64,000 nt of DNA from Chitinophagaceae bacterium UBA1946 (lineage in GTDB: Bacteria; Bacteroidota; Bacteroidia; Chitinophagales; Chitinophagaceae). Position numbers and translations under genes: made by a program. Of this stretch, positions 44,367 through 52,754 are shown piece by piece. Every line of letters begins with the position of its first letter. Within the stretch, counting starts at the first letter, position 1. The DNA is taken from contig DDEU01000078.1 in NCBI GenBank assembly GCA_002336815.1, forward strand, positions 1 through 64,000, given 5' to 3'. A model generated the notes under the pieces. That model was not told the origin of the DNA. It made no database searches and was given only the letters and a program-made list of their open reading frames with translations.

Positions 44367-44810
44367 GTTGAATGAATGATGAAACAGGAAAGTATATTCC
44401 CTGCTATCAGCAATGGCATTGGAGGCCGCACAGCAGGAGGACTGCTTTACATTCATTAATCATTAATCATTTTTTGCTGAATGATTCAACAGGAGCAATT
44501 ACACTTTAGCAATTGACTGTTGAGCGGTCCGGAGTGGCAGCTAAATAAACCGAATCAAGATAATTGATCAGGTTCCTTCTTTTGGAGCTCTTTTTTACAA
44601 GCCTGGGTTTATTTTTTGCTGCACTTTTTACGGAGAAACCTGGGTAGCTGAAATTGCTTTGTGTTTGCATAAAGATTTTGTTGTTGATGAATGACTGATT
44701 TTATCATCACAAACAGAATGCCATCCCTATTTACGTTTTAAACGCCCGGCCTAACCACAGCCAGGGTCGTTTTTATTCCACAATCAGGAAAATACTTCCA
44801 TAAAGCTGCA
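44367..44810. other. Intergenic gap containing a possible small gene
   Basis: 444 bp. It holds an AT-rich hairpin AATCATT (44465-44471) / AATGATT (44480-44486) and a 54-codon minus-strand ORF, described separately. Nothing else was recognised. Confidence 0.5.
44506..44670 (-). CDS. Possible small basic protein
   Basis: A 54-codon reading frame starts MQTQSNFSYPGFSVKSAAK and ends in PDRSTVNC. The middle is strongly basic (RLVKKSSKRRN). The composition looks coding rather than random, and it has a stand-alone position in a large gap. No homologue is known to me. It may be a small nucleic-acid-binding or secreted peptide, or not a gene. Confidence 0.35.
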   Translation of the reverse strand: MQTQSNFSYPGFSVKSAAKNKPRLVKKSSKRRNLINYLDSVYLAATPDRSTVNC

Positions 44811-45665
44811 TCAAAAAGGCAGGGAGAAAACATCATTCTCCGTATAGATGCTGAACCTGATGTCTTTAAACTTCACGAGCTTTTTGCCCGTAATATTTAA
44901 TTGCTGCGGATGGCTCATTACCACTACCTGGCCACCGCCTGCGACGGTAATTTTATTTCCTTTTACAATGATGGCTGTTTCTTCATCAATACCAATACAG
45001 GTTAGCAACGGGTATTGCGCCAATGCACTCAGCAAGCGGTTGTAACGGCTGCGTACAATAAAATGCTGATCGATGATCGCCCTGCTGAGCAAGCCCAATC
45101 CTGTTTTAAATTCAATATTGTCTGCAGCCAATTTTCTAAAAGTAGCACGGTAAACGGTATCAGTCAATTGATTTCCCGTGATCATGTATTTACTCATCAC
45201 TGCGGCGCCTGCACTGGTACCTGCAATGGTAGCCCCGTTTTTATATGCCTGTTCAATAGCAGCAGTTACGGGAGTATTAACAACCGCCTTCATAAACCTG
45301 TCCTGGTCGCCACCGGTAATAAAGATCAGCCTGGCTTTTTTTAATGAGTCAAGCCAGTTGTGGTCAGTGGTTTTGTCCTGCGTAAAATTAAAATTGCAGA
45401 TCATTTTATCACTCACCATTTTCCAGTCTTCTTTAAAATAGTAAAAGGAAGTATCGGGTGTCGCACTGGCCATCGGCAGCACTACGGCAAAATCACCGGG
45501 TCGCAGGTCTGCCGTTTTTGCCAGTGATTGCATCAACTCCAGGGGCCTGTCGCCGCCACCAATGATAAAGAGTTTTCCTGCAGTGGCCGCATTGTTAACC
45601 TGCGCAGATACCTGCCAGTTGCAAAGCAGGATAGCGGCAGTAACAAAAAGGTTTATTTTTTTCAT
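44811..45665 (-). CDS. Cyanophycinase-like exported S51 peptidase
   Basis: The 284-residue protein has a signal peptide (MKKINLFVTAAILLCNWQVSAQ). The S51 fold shows GKLFIIGGG, RLIFITGGDQDRF and the nucleophile Ser151 in ATIAGTSAGAAVMS. The family His region DQHFIVRSRYNRLLSAL and GIDEETAIIV are also present. Cyanophycinases cut the Asp-Arg polymer cyanophycin to dipeptides. With a signal peptide it would act on external polymer released by other organisms. No cyanophycin synthetase lies in the window. A related secreted peptidase with another substrate is possible. Confidence 0.85.
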   Translation of the reverse strand: MKKINLFVTAAILLCNWQVSAQVNNAATAGKLFIIGGGDRPLELMQSLAKTADLRPGDFAVVLPMASATPDTSFYYFKEDWKMVSDKMICNFNFTQDKTTDHNWLDSLKKARLIFITGGDQDRFMKAVVNTPVTAAIEQAYKNGATIAGTSAGAAVMSKYMITGNQLTDTVYRATFRKLAADNIEFKTGLGLLSRAIIDQHFIVRSRYNRLLSALAQYPLLTCIGIDEETAIIVKGNKITVAGGGQVVVMSHPQQLNITGKKLVKFKDIRFSIYTENDVFSLPF

Positions 45666-45796
45666 GCTCTAATATAAGCAATGTATGTTGTGAGCCATAG
45701 ATGCCGGTCGTTCACTTTTTATCTGCAGGAATAAAAACAGCCCGGAACTGGCCGATTGTTTTTCATTTCTGTACTTTCACTCATTAAAAATATTGT

Positions 45797-46726
45797 ATGG
45801 AATCGAGTCAGAACAATGAAAAAAAATATCACCATGGCCGGAGGAGTTTTATTGGCAATGGCCTGCTGCTGACGGCTGGCACAGCTTTGAGCGGTATACC
45901 CGCTGCGGCATTTGCCGGCGGAATGTTTGACCACCCACCTACCTACAGGGTGCAGGACATTATTGATCTTATTTTAAAAGATGTAAATGTTCCACCAATA
46001 GCTGATACCATCGATACTGTAAAGTTTGGCGATACCAGCCAGGTGGTTACCGGCATTGTGACCACTATGTTTGCCACTGTGGAAGTGATCGAAAAAGCCG
46101 TAGCGCTAAAAGCTAATTTCATTATCGTGCATGAACCCACATTTTTTAAAGGGCTCGACCGAACAGAAAAGCTGGAAGTGAATGAACTGATGAAAAAAAA
46201 GCAGGCACTGCTAAAGGAACACCAGGTAGTAATATGGCGCTTTCATGACTATTGCCATGACACGCAACCGGATATGATCAGCCACGGATTCATGAAAAAG
46301 ATGAACTGGCTGCAATATGATAAACCTGGTCAACCATTGCTGCATATTCCCACCTTGCGGTTGGATCAATTGGTTCGTCAGTTAAAATCAAACCTTCGCA
46401 TCAGCCATTTAAGGATCATGGGCAATACCAGCAAAACCTGCAGCAGCATCGCATTGTACCCCGGCGCATGCGGTGTGCAGGCGCATATTGACGCCGTTGA
46501 AAAGGACAAGCCCGATGTGTTGATCATTGGCGAACTGGTTGAATGGGAAACGGCTGAATACTTCCGGGATGCGGCAAGGATGGGAACCGGTACTGCCCTC
46601 GTAGTATTGGGTCACTCCGTAAGTGAAGAACCCGGTATGGAATATTTCGCAGAATGGTTACAACCAAAAATTCCCGGCATCAGCGTTTCGCATATTGCTT
46701 CCGGTGATCCTTTTACATGGCTTTAG
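45797..46726 (+). CDS. Nif3-like (DUF34) protein with Tat-type signal
   Basis: The 309-residue protein begins with a twin-arginine signal (RR at 15-16, GRRSFIGNGLLLTAGTALSG). The NIF3-like dinuclear metal fold follows: GIVTTMFATVEVIEKAVALKANFIIVHEPTFF with its metal-binding His, and GELVEWETAEYFRDAARMGTGTALVVLGHSVSEEPG near the end. Typical Nif3 proteins (YqfO, YbgI) are cytoplasmic, so export by Tat is unusual. It may be a periplasmic metal-dependent hydrolase. It is divergent from the cyanophycinase gene and convergent with the tyrosinase gene. Confidence 0.82.
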   Translation: MESSQNNEKKYHHGRRSFIGNGLLLTAGTALSGIPAAAFAGGMFDHPPTYRVQDIIDLILKDVNVPPIADTIDTVKFGDTSQVVTGIVTTMFATVEVIEKAVALKANFIIVHEPTFFKGLDRTEKLEVNELMKKKQALLKEHQVVIWRFHDYCHDTQPDMISHGFMKKMNWLQYDKPGQPLLHIPTLRLDQLVRQLKSNLRISHLRIMGNTSKTCSSIALYPGACGVQAHIDAVEKDKPDVLIIGELVEWETAEYFRDAARMGTGTALVVLGHSVSEEPGMEYFAEWLQPKIPGISVSHIASGDPFTWL

Positions 46727-46750
46727 GTAAACGATAGTAAAGGTCAAAAA

Positions 46751-46808
46751 AAAAATACAGCCTCTTATTCTCCAGGCGTTAACCGCATTGGAAATTAAAG
46801 AGGCTGTA
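46751..46808 (-). terminator. Terminator after tyrosinase-VWA gene
   Basis: A perfect 11-bp inverted repeat TACAGCCTCTT (46756-46766) / AAGAGGCTGTA (46798-46808) with a 31-base loop. On the minus strand it is followed by about ten T. Confidence 0.7.
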
Positions 46809-46816
46809 GCCAATTA

Positions 46817-49609
46817 TCATACCACCGCCAGCGTGATGTTGAGTATTCTTGTAAACAATTCTCCTGCAGCAGTAATAACAGTAGCATCTGCTGCCGGTTC
46901 CGGGTGGGTCATCGCTGCCATGTGATCATGATGTGGGGTAGGCGCAGCCGTTACTGACGGATAATAAACGCCTTCCAGGTACACTCCAAAATGGTAAAGC
47001 CCCGGGATGTTGGTATCATGTTCATGCAGGTGCAGCGGCCCGCCCTCATGTTTTACAATATTCCCTTCCTGATCCTTTATCCAGATCGTATCACAATGCT
47101 GTTTCTCAAACTGGGCCAGCAACAGCGCTACGTCCAGGTTCCTGCTATACCTTTTTGAGGCTTCCAGTTTTTTTATTATCTGCCGCACCCTTTCTGCCGG
47201 CAATATTTGACTGATGTCGAAGGCTGGTGTGGTAAAACGAACCAGTGTCCGGTGATACTGGATGCTGCCAAGACTGATGTCTGCATCTACATTCCATTTC
47301 AACTCTTCTCCTGCCTGTACAAAGGGACTGGCAGATTGCAGGTTTAGTTTGAGATTTGTTTTTCCATAAATATTTACAAGCACATTGCAGGCGGGGTTGT
47401 CACTGCTGTTGGTGCTTACCGCCCTTCCATCTAACCCATGCTGCACCGGCGTATACACGTTACGGGTAGCGATCCTGCTCTTTGAAGAAATAAGCAGGCG
47501 GGAATACCGAAGTCCTCTTACCGGGCCGGCTGCTACCGGGAACATCAGTTCACCCAGGTCGGGCATCATCATCTTATCAACCGAACGTGTTTTGTAAGCG
47601 ATCATCAGTTCCCATTTTCCTACCCAGCAGTCGTTGCCGGTAGTGCCTCTCTGTATCACGAGGGTAAGACGTCCATTGGCCCTCTTGGCCGTAACATCGG
47701 GCGAAGGACAACAATGATTGCAGCCCATCATGTCGTGTGAATGTGCACCGCCATCTCCATAGAGCATTTCCCCATTCGGGCCATGGAGCATAAAGTACCA
47801 GTTCTGGTCTTTAAAATCCATTCCCTGCACGGTTATCAAAAAAGAATCATCCGCAGAAGTAGCAAAAAAATCAAGGTGTACATGTTCACCCTCAAACAAT
47901 TCGATCAATGGGTCCAGCAGGGTTGTAAAGCCGATGGCACCTGCCAGTGCATTGGAGTAGAATTTATCGATCGTTCCTGCATTCTCCCCGTGAAAAATTT
48001 GCGGCGTAGAGAGGGTTGCACCCTTTGCAACCAGGGATGTTAGTGTTGGATAATCAACATCGGCGCCTGTTCCAAAGCCCATAGCGAAAATACCGGTGTT
48101 GGTAAAACTGCCATTGGGAATACTGCTCATGGGCGAACCGGTGGTAAGAATGCCGTCTGTTAAAAAAGCCATGTAACGGCGTTCACCTGCAGGCAGTCCG
48201 CCAAACGGTGCAGCTACCAATGTTGTTTGCACATTGCTCAACGCATCAGCCAGCGGCGTACCACCAAGGGGCGACATGCCGGCTGCATTGGCATCAAAGA
48301 TGGCTTTGCTGAAGGCAGGGCTTCCTGTTTTTATCAAGCCATAACCCGGCGCTCCAAATACATTTACAAAATCATTTGCCGGAAGGCTCCGGAATGTTTT
48401 TACACCGGCCACCACGTAAATGAGGCCGCTGGTTTTGATGGCTTCGCAATCCTGTAAAAAAGCGGAAATGCCCCGGGTAGCAGCTTCCCATTTGGTTACA
48501 TCACCTGCTCCTGTATCAGGATCAGGAGTGAGGCCCATCATGCTGCCGGTTCTGTCCAGCGCCAATGCAATGATAGGGATGGTATCATAGGTGTATCCCA
48601 GCGCCCTGAACTCAAGCGTATCAACATTTCGTTTAATACCAAGGCCACTGAAGTCGGGCATTGGTATGGTTGGTGCCACGGTGGAAGTTGTACCATAGCC
48701 GGGTGTGCTGCCAATCCAGGGATACATGATGTCGTTGCGGTGATGCTGGGGATCTCCGCCGGAAGTAGGGAACTCACTCATGTGTCCGTCTGTTTGCCAC
48801 ATGGCCCAAAGCCTGTCTACATTGCAATGAAGCAGGTAAAAGAGCGGATCAAAGGAAGATACTTTGGCATCCGTCATGTGGCCCACTGCATTGCCCACCC
48901 AGGGATGCATGGCATTGTGCATGATGGTATGCGGCATCACGAGACCTTCACCTGCTTCGAGCGCTGCCTGGAAAGCAGGATAGTCGGGCATGGCGAGGCA
49001 TTGCCTGATCTCGTTGGGGCTTGGCAATGCAGCGAGGGAACGAAAACTTCTTTTGAGTCCGCCGGTTTGTGCCGATGGAAACATGGAAGGCAATCTCCAT
49101 CCCGGGAGCGTGGCGGGCCACCATGCCGGAAGCGGCGTTGTATTGGCAGGCATGGCCGGAACGCTACCAGCCGCAGGCGTTGCAGCAGAGCCTGGTTTGT
49201 TGTAGGCAAAATATCCCTGGTTAACAATATTGGCGGTAGCAAGGTCACCGTTGGGTCCCATAAAAGATGCCACTGTTAAGGTTGCCGGGTCTGACCAATC
49301 CCAATAGGGTATGGTGATGCCGGGTACGTAGGTTTGCAGTTTTAACTCGAACTGGTAAAGAAAATACCGGTGCCAGCTAAGAAATCCATAAGCACCCACA
49401 CCACCGTGACCAAAGTTGATATTGGGTACACCGGGTGCAAAAGCGTTCTGTATCTTGGCATGAATGGCAACGTACTGATCCCAGTAACTATACTGGCTGG
49501 CAGGAGGGTCGCCGGGATTAACGATATCAGCCTTCATCAGTACACATGCTTTTACATAGTTCTCTTTTTCGGCTGCAGATAAAAATTTTGCATTTCTTCT
49601 TACTCCCAT
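46817..49609 (-). CDS. Tyrosinase fused to a VWA domain
   Basis: The first 300 residues are a type 3 copper tyrosinase. CuA ligands are likely His50, His68 and His80 (GFLSWHRYFLYQFE), and CuB ligands His227, His231 or His235 (MPHTIMHNAMHPW) and His261 (DPLFYLLHCNVDRLWAMW). A von Willebrand A domain follows with the MIDAS start DRTGSM at 352-357 and later MAFLTDGILTTGSP, to about residue 560. The remaining 370 residues include a Cys/His cluster (HSHDMMGCNHCC) and beta-rich parts. No signal peptide is visible. Tyrosinases oxidise phenols to quinones. The VWA fusion suggests metal-dependent protein binding, but the combined role is unknown. Confidence 0.85.
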   Translation of the reverse strand: MGVRRNAKFLSAAEKENYVKACVLMKADIVNPGDPPASQYSYWDQYVAIHAKIQNAFAPGVPNINFGHGGVGAYGFLSWHRYFLYQFELKLQTYVPGITIPYWDWSDPATLTVASFMGPNGDLATANIVNQGYFAYNKPGSAATPAAGSVPAMPANTTPLPAWWPATLPGWRLPSMFPSAQTGGLKRSFRSLAALPSPNEIRQCLAMPDYPAFQAALEAGEGLVMPHTIMHNAMHPWVGNAVGHMTDAKVSSFDPLFYLLHCNVDRLWAMWQTDGHMSEFPTSGGDPQHHRNDIMYPWIGSTPGYGTTSTVAPTIPMPDFSGLGIKRNVDTLEFRALGYTYDTIPIIALALDRTGSMMGLTPDPDTGAGDVTKWEAATRGISAFLQDCEAIKTSGLIYVVAGVKTFRSLPANDFVNVFGAPGYGLIKTGSPAFSKAIFDANAAGMSPLGGTPLADALSNVQTTLVAAPFGGLPAGERRYMAFLTDGILTTGSPMSSIPNGSFTNTGIFAMGFGTGADVDYPTLTSLVAKGATLSTPQIFHGENAGTIDKFYSNALAGAIGFTTLLDPLIELFEGEHVHLDFFATSADDSFLITVQGMDFKDQNWYFMLHGPNGEMLYGDGGAHSHDMMGCNHCCPSPDVTAKRANGRLTLVIQRGTTGNDCWVGKWELMIAYKTRSVDKMMMPDLGELMFPVAAGPVRGLRYSRLLISSKSRIATRNVYTPVQHGLDGRAVSTNSSDNPACNVLVNIYGKTNLKLNLQSASPFVQAGEELKWNVDADISLGSIQYHRTLVRFTTPAFDISQILPAERVRQIIKKLEASKRYSRNLDVALLLAQFEKQHCDTIWIKDQEGNIVKHEGGPLHLHEHDTNIPGLYHFGVYLEGVYYPSVTAAPTPHHDHMAAMTHPEPAADATVITAAGELFTRILNITLAVV

Positions 49610-49953
49610 ACAAGTTTTTTTTGAGGTGATAAATATTTTAAACGGGCGATGCCGGCAAAGCGTGTACTTGCGTATACACGATACCGGTACGAAGCATTTT
49701 AATAGAATGTTGAAAAAAAGAAGATGAGATCCCGGAGTAATAGAGGTGCAGGAATTTTACAGGATGAGGACGCTGGTGCATCGCTGCAGCTCTAAGATAA
49801 ATGCAAAATTTAAGACGGCATAATTTTCTTGTCCCCACAGTTGCAACGAGAGCGTGAGGATGCAATGTGTGGAAAGTTGAGGGCCGTGGTTATTTAACAG
49901 CAGCTACCAAAAAGTTGGTAGAGAAAAAATTATAAAATGAAGCAGTAATGATT
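49610..49953. other. Intergenic gap between tyrosinase-VWA and FISUMP genes
   Basis: 344 bp, both neighbours on the minus strand. I see no convincing gene, hairpin or promoter box. Confidence 0.45.
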
Positions 49954-50808
49954 TTAGTCTTTGATACAGCGTATAGAAAATCCCAGCGTTTTTCCGCTGT
50001 TGCCAAATAATACGGATGCGCTGCTATAACTAAGCGCCATATCCCTTGCTGTGCCGGGCGCACTGAGATCTTCAGTACTGCTCCACCAGATGCCGATCTG
50101 TTTGAGGTTCACAAAGGCGCCGCCAAAGTTACGATAACCTGCGCCCAGTGCCCTGAAGCCTGAATTGTTGGTAGCACCTGTGTTGGGGCCATTCCAATAC
50201 AAAGTATCCGCTGCTTTTAATGAACCGCCGTTCCCACCCAGGCAGCTATTTGCCAGGTTGTGAAAGTCTGAATCGGCAGGGATATGCCAACCCTGTGGAG
50301 CCAGTCCACGTGGATCATTCACTGCATACCAGTTATACAATTTGCCGTACACCGAAGCGTAGTTGGCTGAATCATTATTGTACCAGCACCAGGCACCCGT
50401 AGTGAGCGTTTGCCATTGTACAGCATCTTCCACTTCGGGAATGATATCGCCATTCCTGTAACGGGATACATCCAGGTTCTTTTTCATCCAGGTTTGTCCA
50501 CAGATGATCAAAAAAGGTGGGATAGGTTTCGCAGCAGCGCTACCGATCATATTGGTCCATGAACTGCCGTTGAATACCTGCATTTGTCCGCTGGTGTCGC
50601 AATCGGTGCACCACACAGTGAGGCCTGCGGCCGGCGCTGCGATCTGGTTGCGTTGCTGGTAGGTCATCCTGGGAGGAAGAAATCCTTTGGTGACAGAACT
50701 TACATCTAATTGTGCGGAGGAATCTGGAGTGCTGGTGTTAATGCCTACACTTTGGGCGTGAACGTTTACAACAGCAAGGGTTAAAAGAAAGCTGAATATA
50801 TTCTTCAT
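49954..50808 (-). CDS. FISUMP-domain secreted protein
   Basis: The start at 50808 opens a signal peptide (MKNIFSFLLTLAVVNVHAQ); an in-frame ATG at 50841 is less likely. The first part has the short tail-fibre-like opening SVGINTSTPDSSAQLDVSS and TKGFLPPRMT. The second is the Fibrobacter succinogenes major paralogous domain (CGQTWMKKNLDVSRYRNGD, YGKLYNWYAVNDPRGLAPQGWHIPADSDF, IGIWWSSTE, GFSIRCIKD). These proteins are secreted or surface-bound in many Bacteroidota; function unknown. Confidence 0.85.
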   Translation of the reverse strand: MKNIFSFLLTLAVVNVHAQSVGINTSTPDSSAQLDVSSVTKGFLPPRMTYQQRNQIAAPAAGLTVWCTDCDTSGQMQVFNGSSWTNMIGSAAAKPIPPFLIICGQTWMKKNLDVSRYRNGDIIPEVEDAVQWQTLTTGAWCWYNNDSANYASVYGKLYNWYAVNDPRGLAPQGWHIPADSDFHNLANSCLGGNGGSLKAADTLYWNGPNTGATNNSGFRALGAGYRNFGGAFVNLKQIGIWWSSTEDLSAPGTARDMALSYSSASVLFGNSGKTLGFSIRCIKD

Positions 50809-51055
50809 ATTAACTGCAATGATAAAAAAAAATGTCTTCAAAGAGCGCTGTGAATAAAATTAGTGGCATGCCGGAAATATTGCAAAACATGCTGCAGGGA
50901 TTCTAATTTGATATATTGCCTTAACAGGAGAACTACAAACTTGCTTGTGAGCTGTTAATATTTTCCGCAAAAAATTGGTAAGTAAGTTGTAACATTTTAT
51001 TAAGGGATGAATAATTAGTTTTAAAAATCTTTTTCACCCCTTAAAATCATTTACA

Positions 51056-51496
51056 ATGAAACATGCTCTTCTTGTTCCTTTGGTAAGTGTTTGCCTGTTG
51101 CAGGCCAAACCCTCCTTCAACGCCAATTCCCATTCAAACGGCAACGACTCCTTCACTAACGGTTACAGTAAAGTGCTTACCCTTTCGGCACAACCGGAAG
51201 ATGGCCGCACAAGGATGCCGGCGGCAGTATTTAAAGCACAGGATTTTTGCAGGGCCGAGGTAAAGGACTTTGATTTCGATGCACATTTCAGCGTATTGGG
51301 CGCTACCGTATATTTTACAGGAACCAATTTTAAAACGGTAGAGAAAGGTGTAATAACCAGCAGCAGCCTGAAACCGGTTAAAAGCCTGATGGAACGCTGT
51401 GTGCCGGGATCCATCATTATTTTCGATGAAATAAAAGTAATTGGTCCGGATAATTGTCAACGGATCATCCAGCCGTTGAGTATCGTACTTTACTGA
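51056..51496 (+). CDS. Small exported protein with GldM C-terminal-like domain
   Basis: The 146-residue protein begins with a short signal peptide (MKHALLVPLVSVCLLQAKPS). After a Ser/Asn-rich linker it has a compact beta-domain: DFDAHFSVLGATVYFTGTNF ... LMERCVPGSIIIFDEIKVIGPDNCQRIIQPLSIVLY. That arrangement resembles the C-terminal domain of GldM (PorM), the periplasmic shaft of the type IX secretion motor. Stand-alone copies could interact with T9SS parts or be free adapters, which is inference. The gene is convergent with the next one. Confidence 0.6.
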   Translation: MKHALLVPLVSVCLLQAKPSFNANSHSNGNDSFTNGYSKVLTLSAQPEDGRTRMPAAVFKAQDFCRAEVKDFDFDAHFSVLGATVYFTGTNFKTVEKGVITSSSLKPVKSLMERCVPGSIIIFDEIKVIGPDNCQRIIQPLSIVLY

Positions 51497-51537
51497 TCCT
51501 GATGCGGCAGCTGTTTTATCCGCAACCCGGTCAACGA

Positions 51538-52326
51538 CTATTTTCTTCCGGCAGGCTTCCGGGGCATGATCGCCTTATCTCTAAGGTTCATTGTTTTTAT
51601 GATGTTAGCATTTTTAAAAAGCATTGGGTCGGTTATCAGCACTTTGGTTTTTAAATCAGGCCGGGCTTCAATGAAATTCGCAACCGCTACTGTACTGTCT
51701 TTTTCTTTGCTGTTGATCTCAATCGCTTTTTTGATCAATATTTCGTGTGCTGCATCATCAAATGATACATTGAACCTTGCAATATCCGGATGATTGAGTT
51801 CCCTGTTAAGACTGATCACGTTAAACCCGGTGGCGGCATTGTACACACATACCCATTTGGGAGGAGTAGCCGTTCCCTGCGTGGCAATACAACGTTTTAC
51901 CAGGTCAAAGCTGCCATCGGGATTGTTAACGGTTGTTCCGTCATCATAAAAAAAACGGGTGCCTTCTTTTCCGCCGGGTTGTATAAGGCCTTTGATATGC
52001 CAGTCGATCACGGGGTTTGCAGAAGCATTGAGCTGGTTGTTGAGTTTACTGATCAGGGTATCTTTTTGCGATGTTTCAAAACTCAGCTCATTGATCTTTT
52101 TTTTCTGCTCACTGTTCATGATACTGTACTGGAGTGCAAGCCCCACGATCACGAGTAAAAAATAGCCGGCAAAAGCGCCCTTCAATTTTAAGCTAAGGCC
52201 TTTATAAGGGCCACTAATATCTGTATCGCTTGCTTTGCCTACCGGCAGGAATTTATAAATGATGAAAGCAGGGATCACCGGCAGCAGCAGGATGGCTGCC
52301 AGTGCCAGGAAAAAATTGTCCGTCAT
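51538..52326 (-). CDS. Membrane protein with coiled coil, unknown function
   Basis: The 262-residue protein has two N-terminal transmembrane helices (about 5-27 and 50-68), then a short coiled coil (EQKKKINELSFETSQKDTLISKLNNQL). A soluble domain follows (IDWHIKGLIQPGGKEGTRFFYDDGTTVNN ... VSFDDAAHEILIKKAIEINSKEKD). The domain may be strand-rich with a carboxypeptidase-regulatory look, but I cannot assign a family. No operon partner is evident. Confidence 0.65.
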   Translation of the reverse strand: MTDNFFLALAAILLLPVIPAFIIYKFLPVGKASDTDISGPYKGLSLKLKGAFAGYFLLVIVGLALQYSIMNSEQKKKINELSFETSQKDTLISKLNNQLNASANPVIDWHIKGLIQPGGKEGTRFFYDDGTTVNNPDGSFDLVKRCIATQGTATPPKWVCVYNAATGFNVISLNRELNHPDIARFNVSFDDAAHEILIKKAIEINSKEKDSTVAVANFIEARPDLKTKVLITDPMLFKNANIIKTMNLRDKAIMPRKPAGRK

Positions 52327-52459
52327 GTTGCTATGTTTTTACTAATGTACCCAGAATAAAATACAAATGCAACAGGCAGGCTGCCGTATGCCGGTAAGAT
52401 GACTTAAAAAGAATTAGAAAAAAAACATTTCGTAAGGGTGTTGGCTAAAAGCTTTGTGC

Positions 52460-52747
52460 TTATTCATACACGGCAAGTTTTGCATTCAGTGTTGCGATCT
52501 GCTGTTGAAGTTGATCCATCCGCTGCAGTAAATAATTGATGGTTTCAATGCCTTCCAGGTTGATGTCCATTTCATACAACCGCACTATTTTTTCCAGCCT
52601 GGGCAATTCATACAGGGGTACGTAGACTTCTTCGCTTTGTTGTATGATCTCTATCAGCCCTGATTGCTGCAGGGAGCTGATGAATGAAAGCTGGATATTG
52701 TGGTGGGTACAAAATTCACTGGCCGGTATCATTTCTTCTGTTTGCAT
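52460..52747 (-). CDS. cbpM: Chaperone modulator CbpM
   Basis: CbpM binds the J-domain of CbpA and inhibits its co-chaperone activity. The 95-residue protein has the MerR-like helical build: MIPASEFCTHHNIQLSFISSLQQSGLIEI, PLYELPRLEKIVRLYEMDINLEGIETINYLL and a C-terminal coiled coil. It lies 7 bp downstream of cbpA in the same direction, the standard arrangement. Confidence 0.88.
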   Translation of the reverse strand: MQTEEMIPASEFCTHHNIQLSFISSLQQSGLIEIIQQSEEVYVPLYELPRLEKIVRLYEMDINLEGIETINYLLQRMDQLQQQIATLNAKLAVYE

Positions 52748-52754
52748 ACAAAAG

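Noticed and set aside
46817..49609. Two separate genes (tyrosinase and VWA) joined by error
   Set aside because: The frame is continuous through both domains without stop or slippage run, and the linker reads as normal coding sequence.
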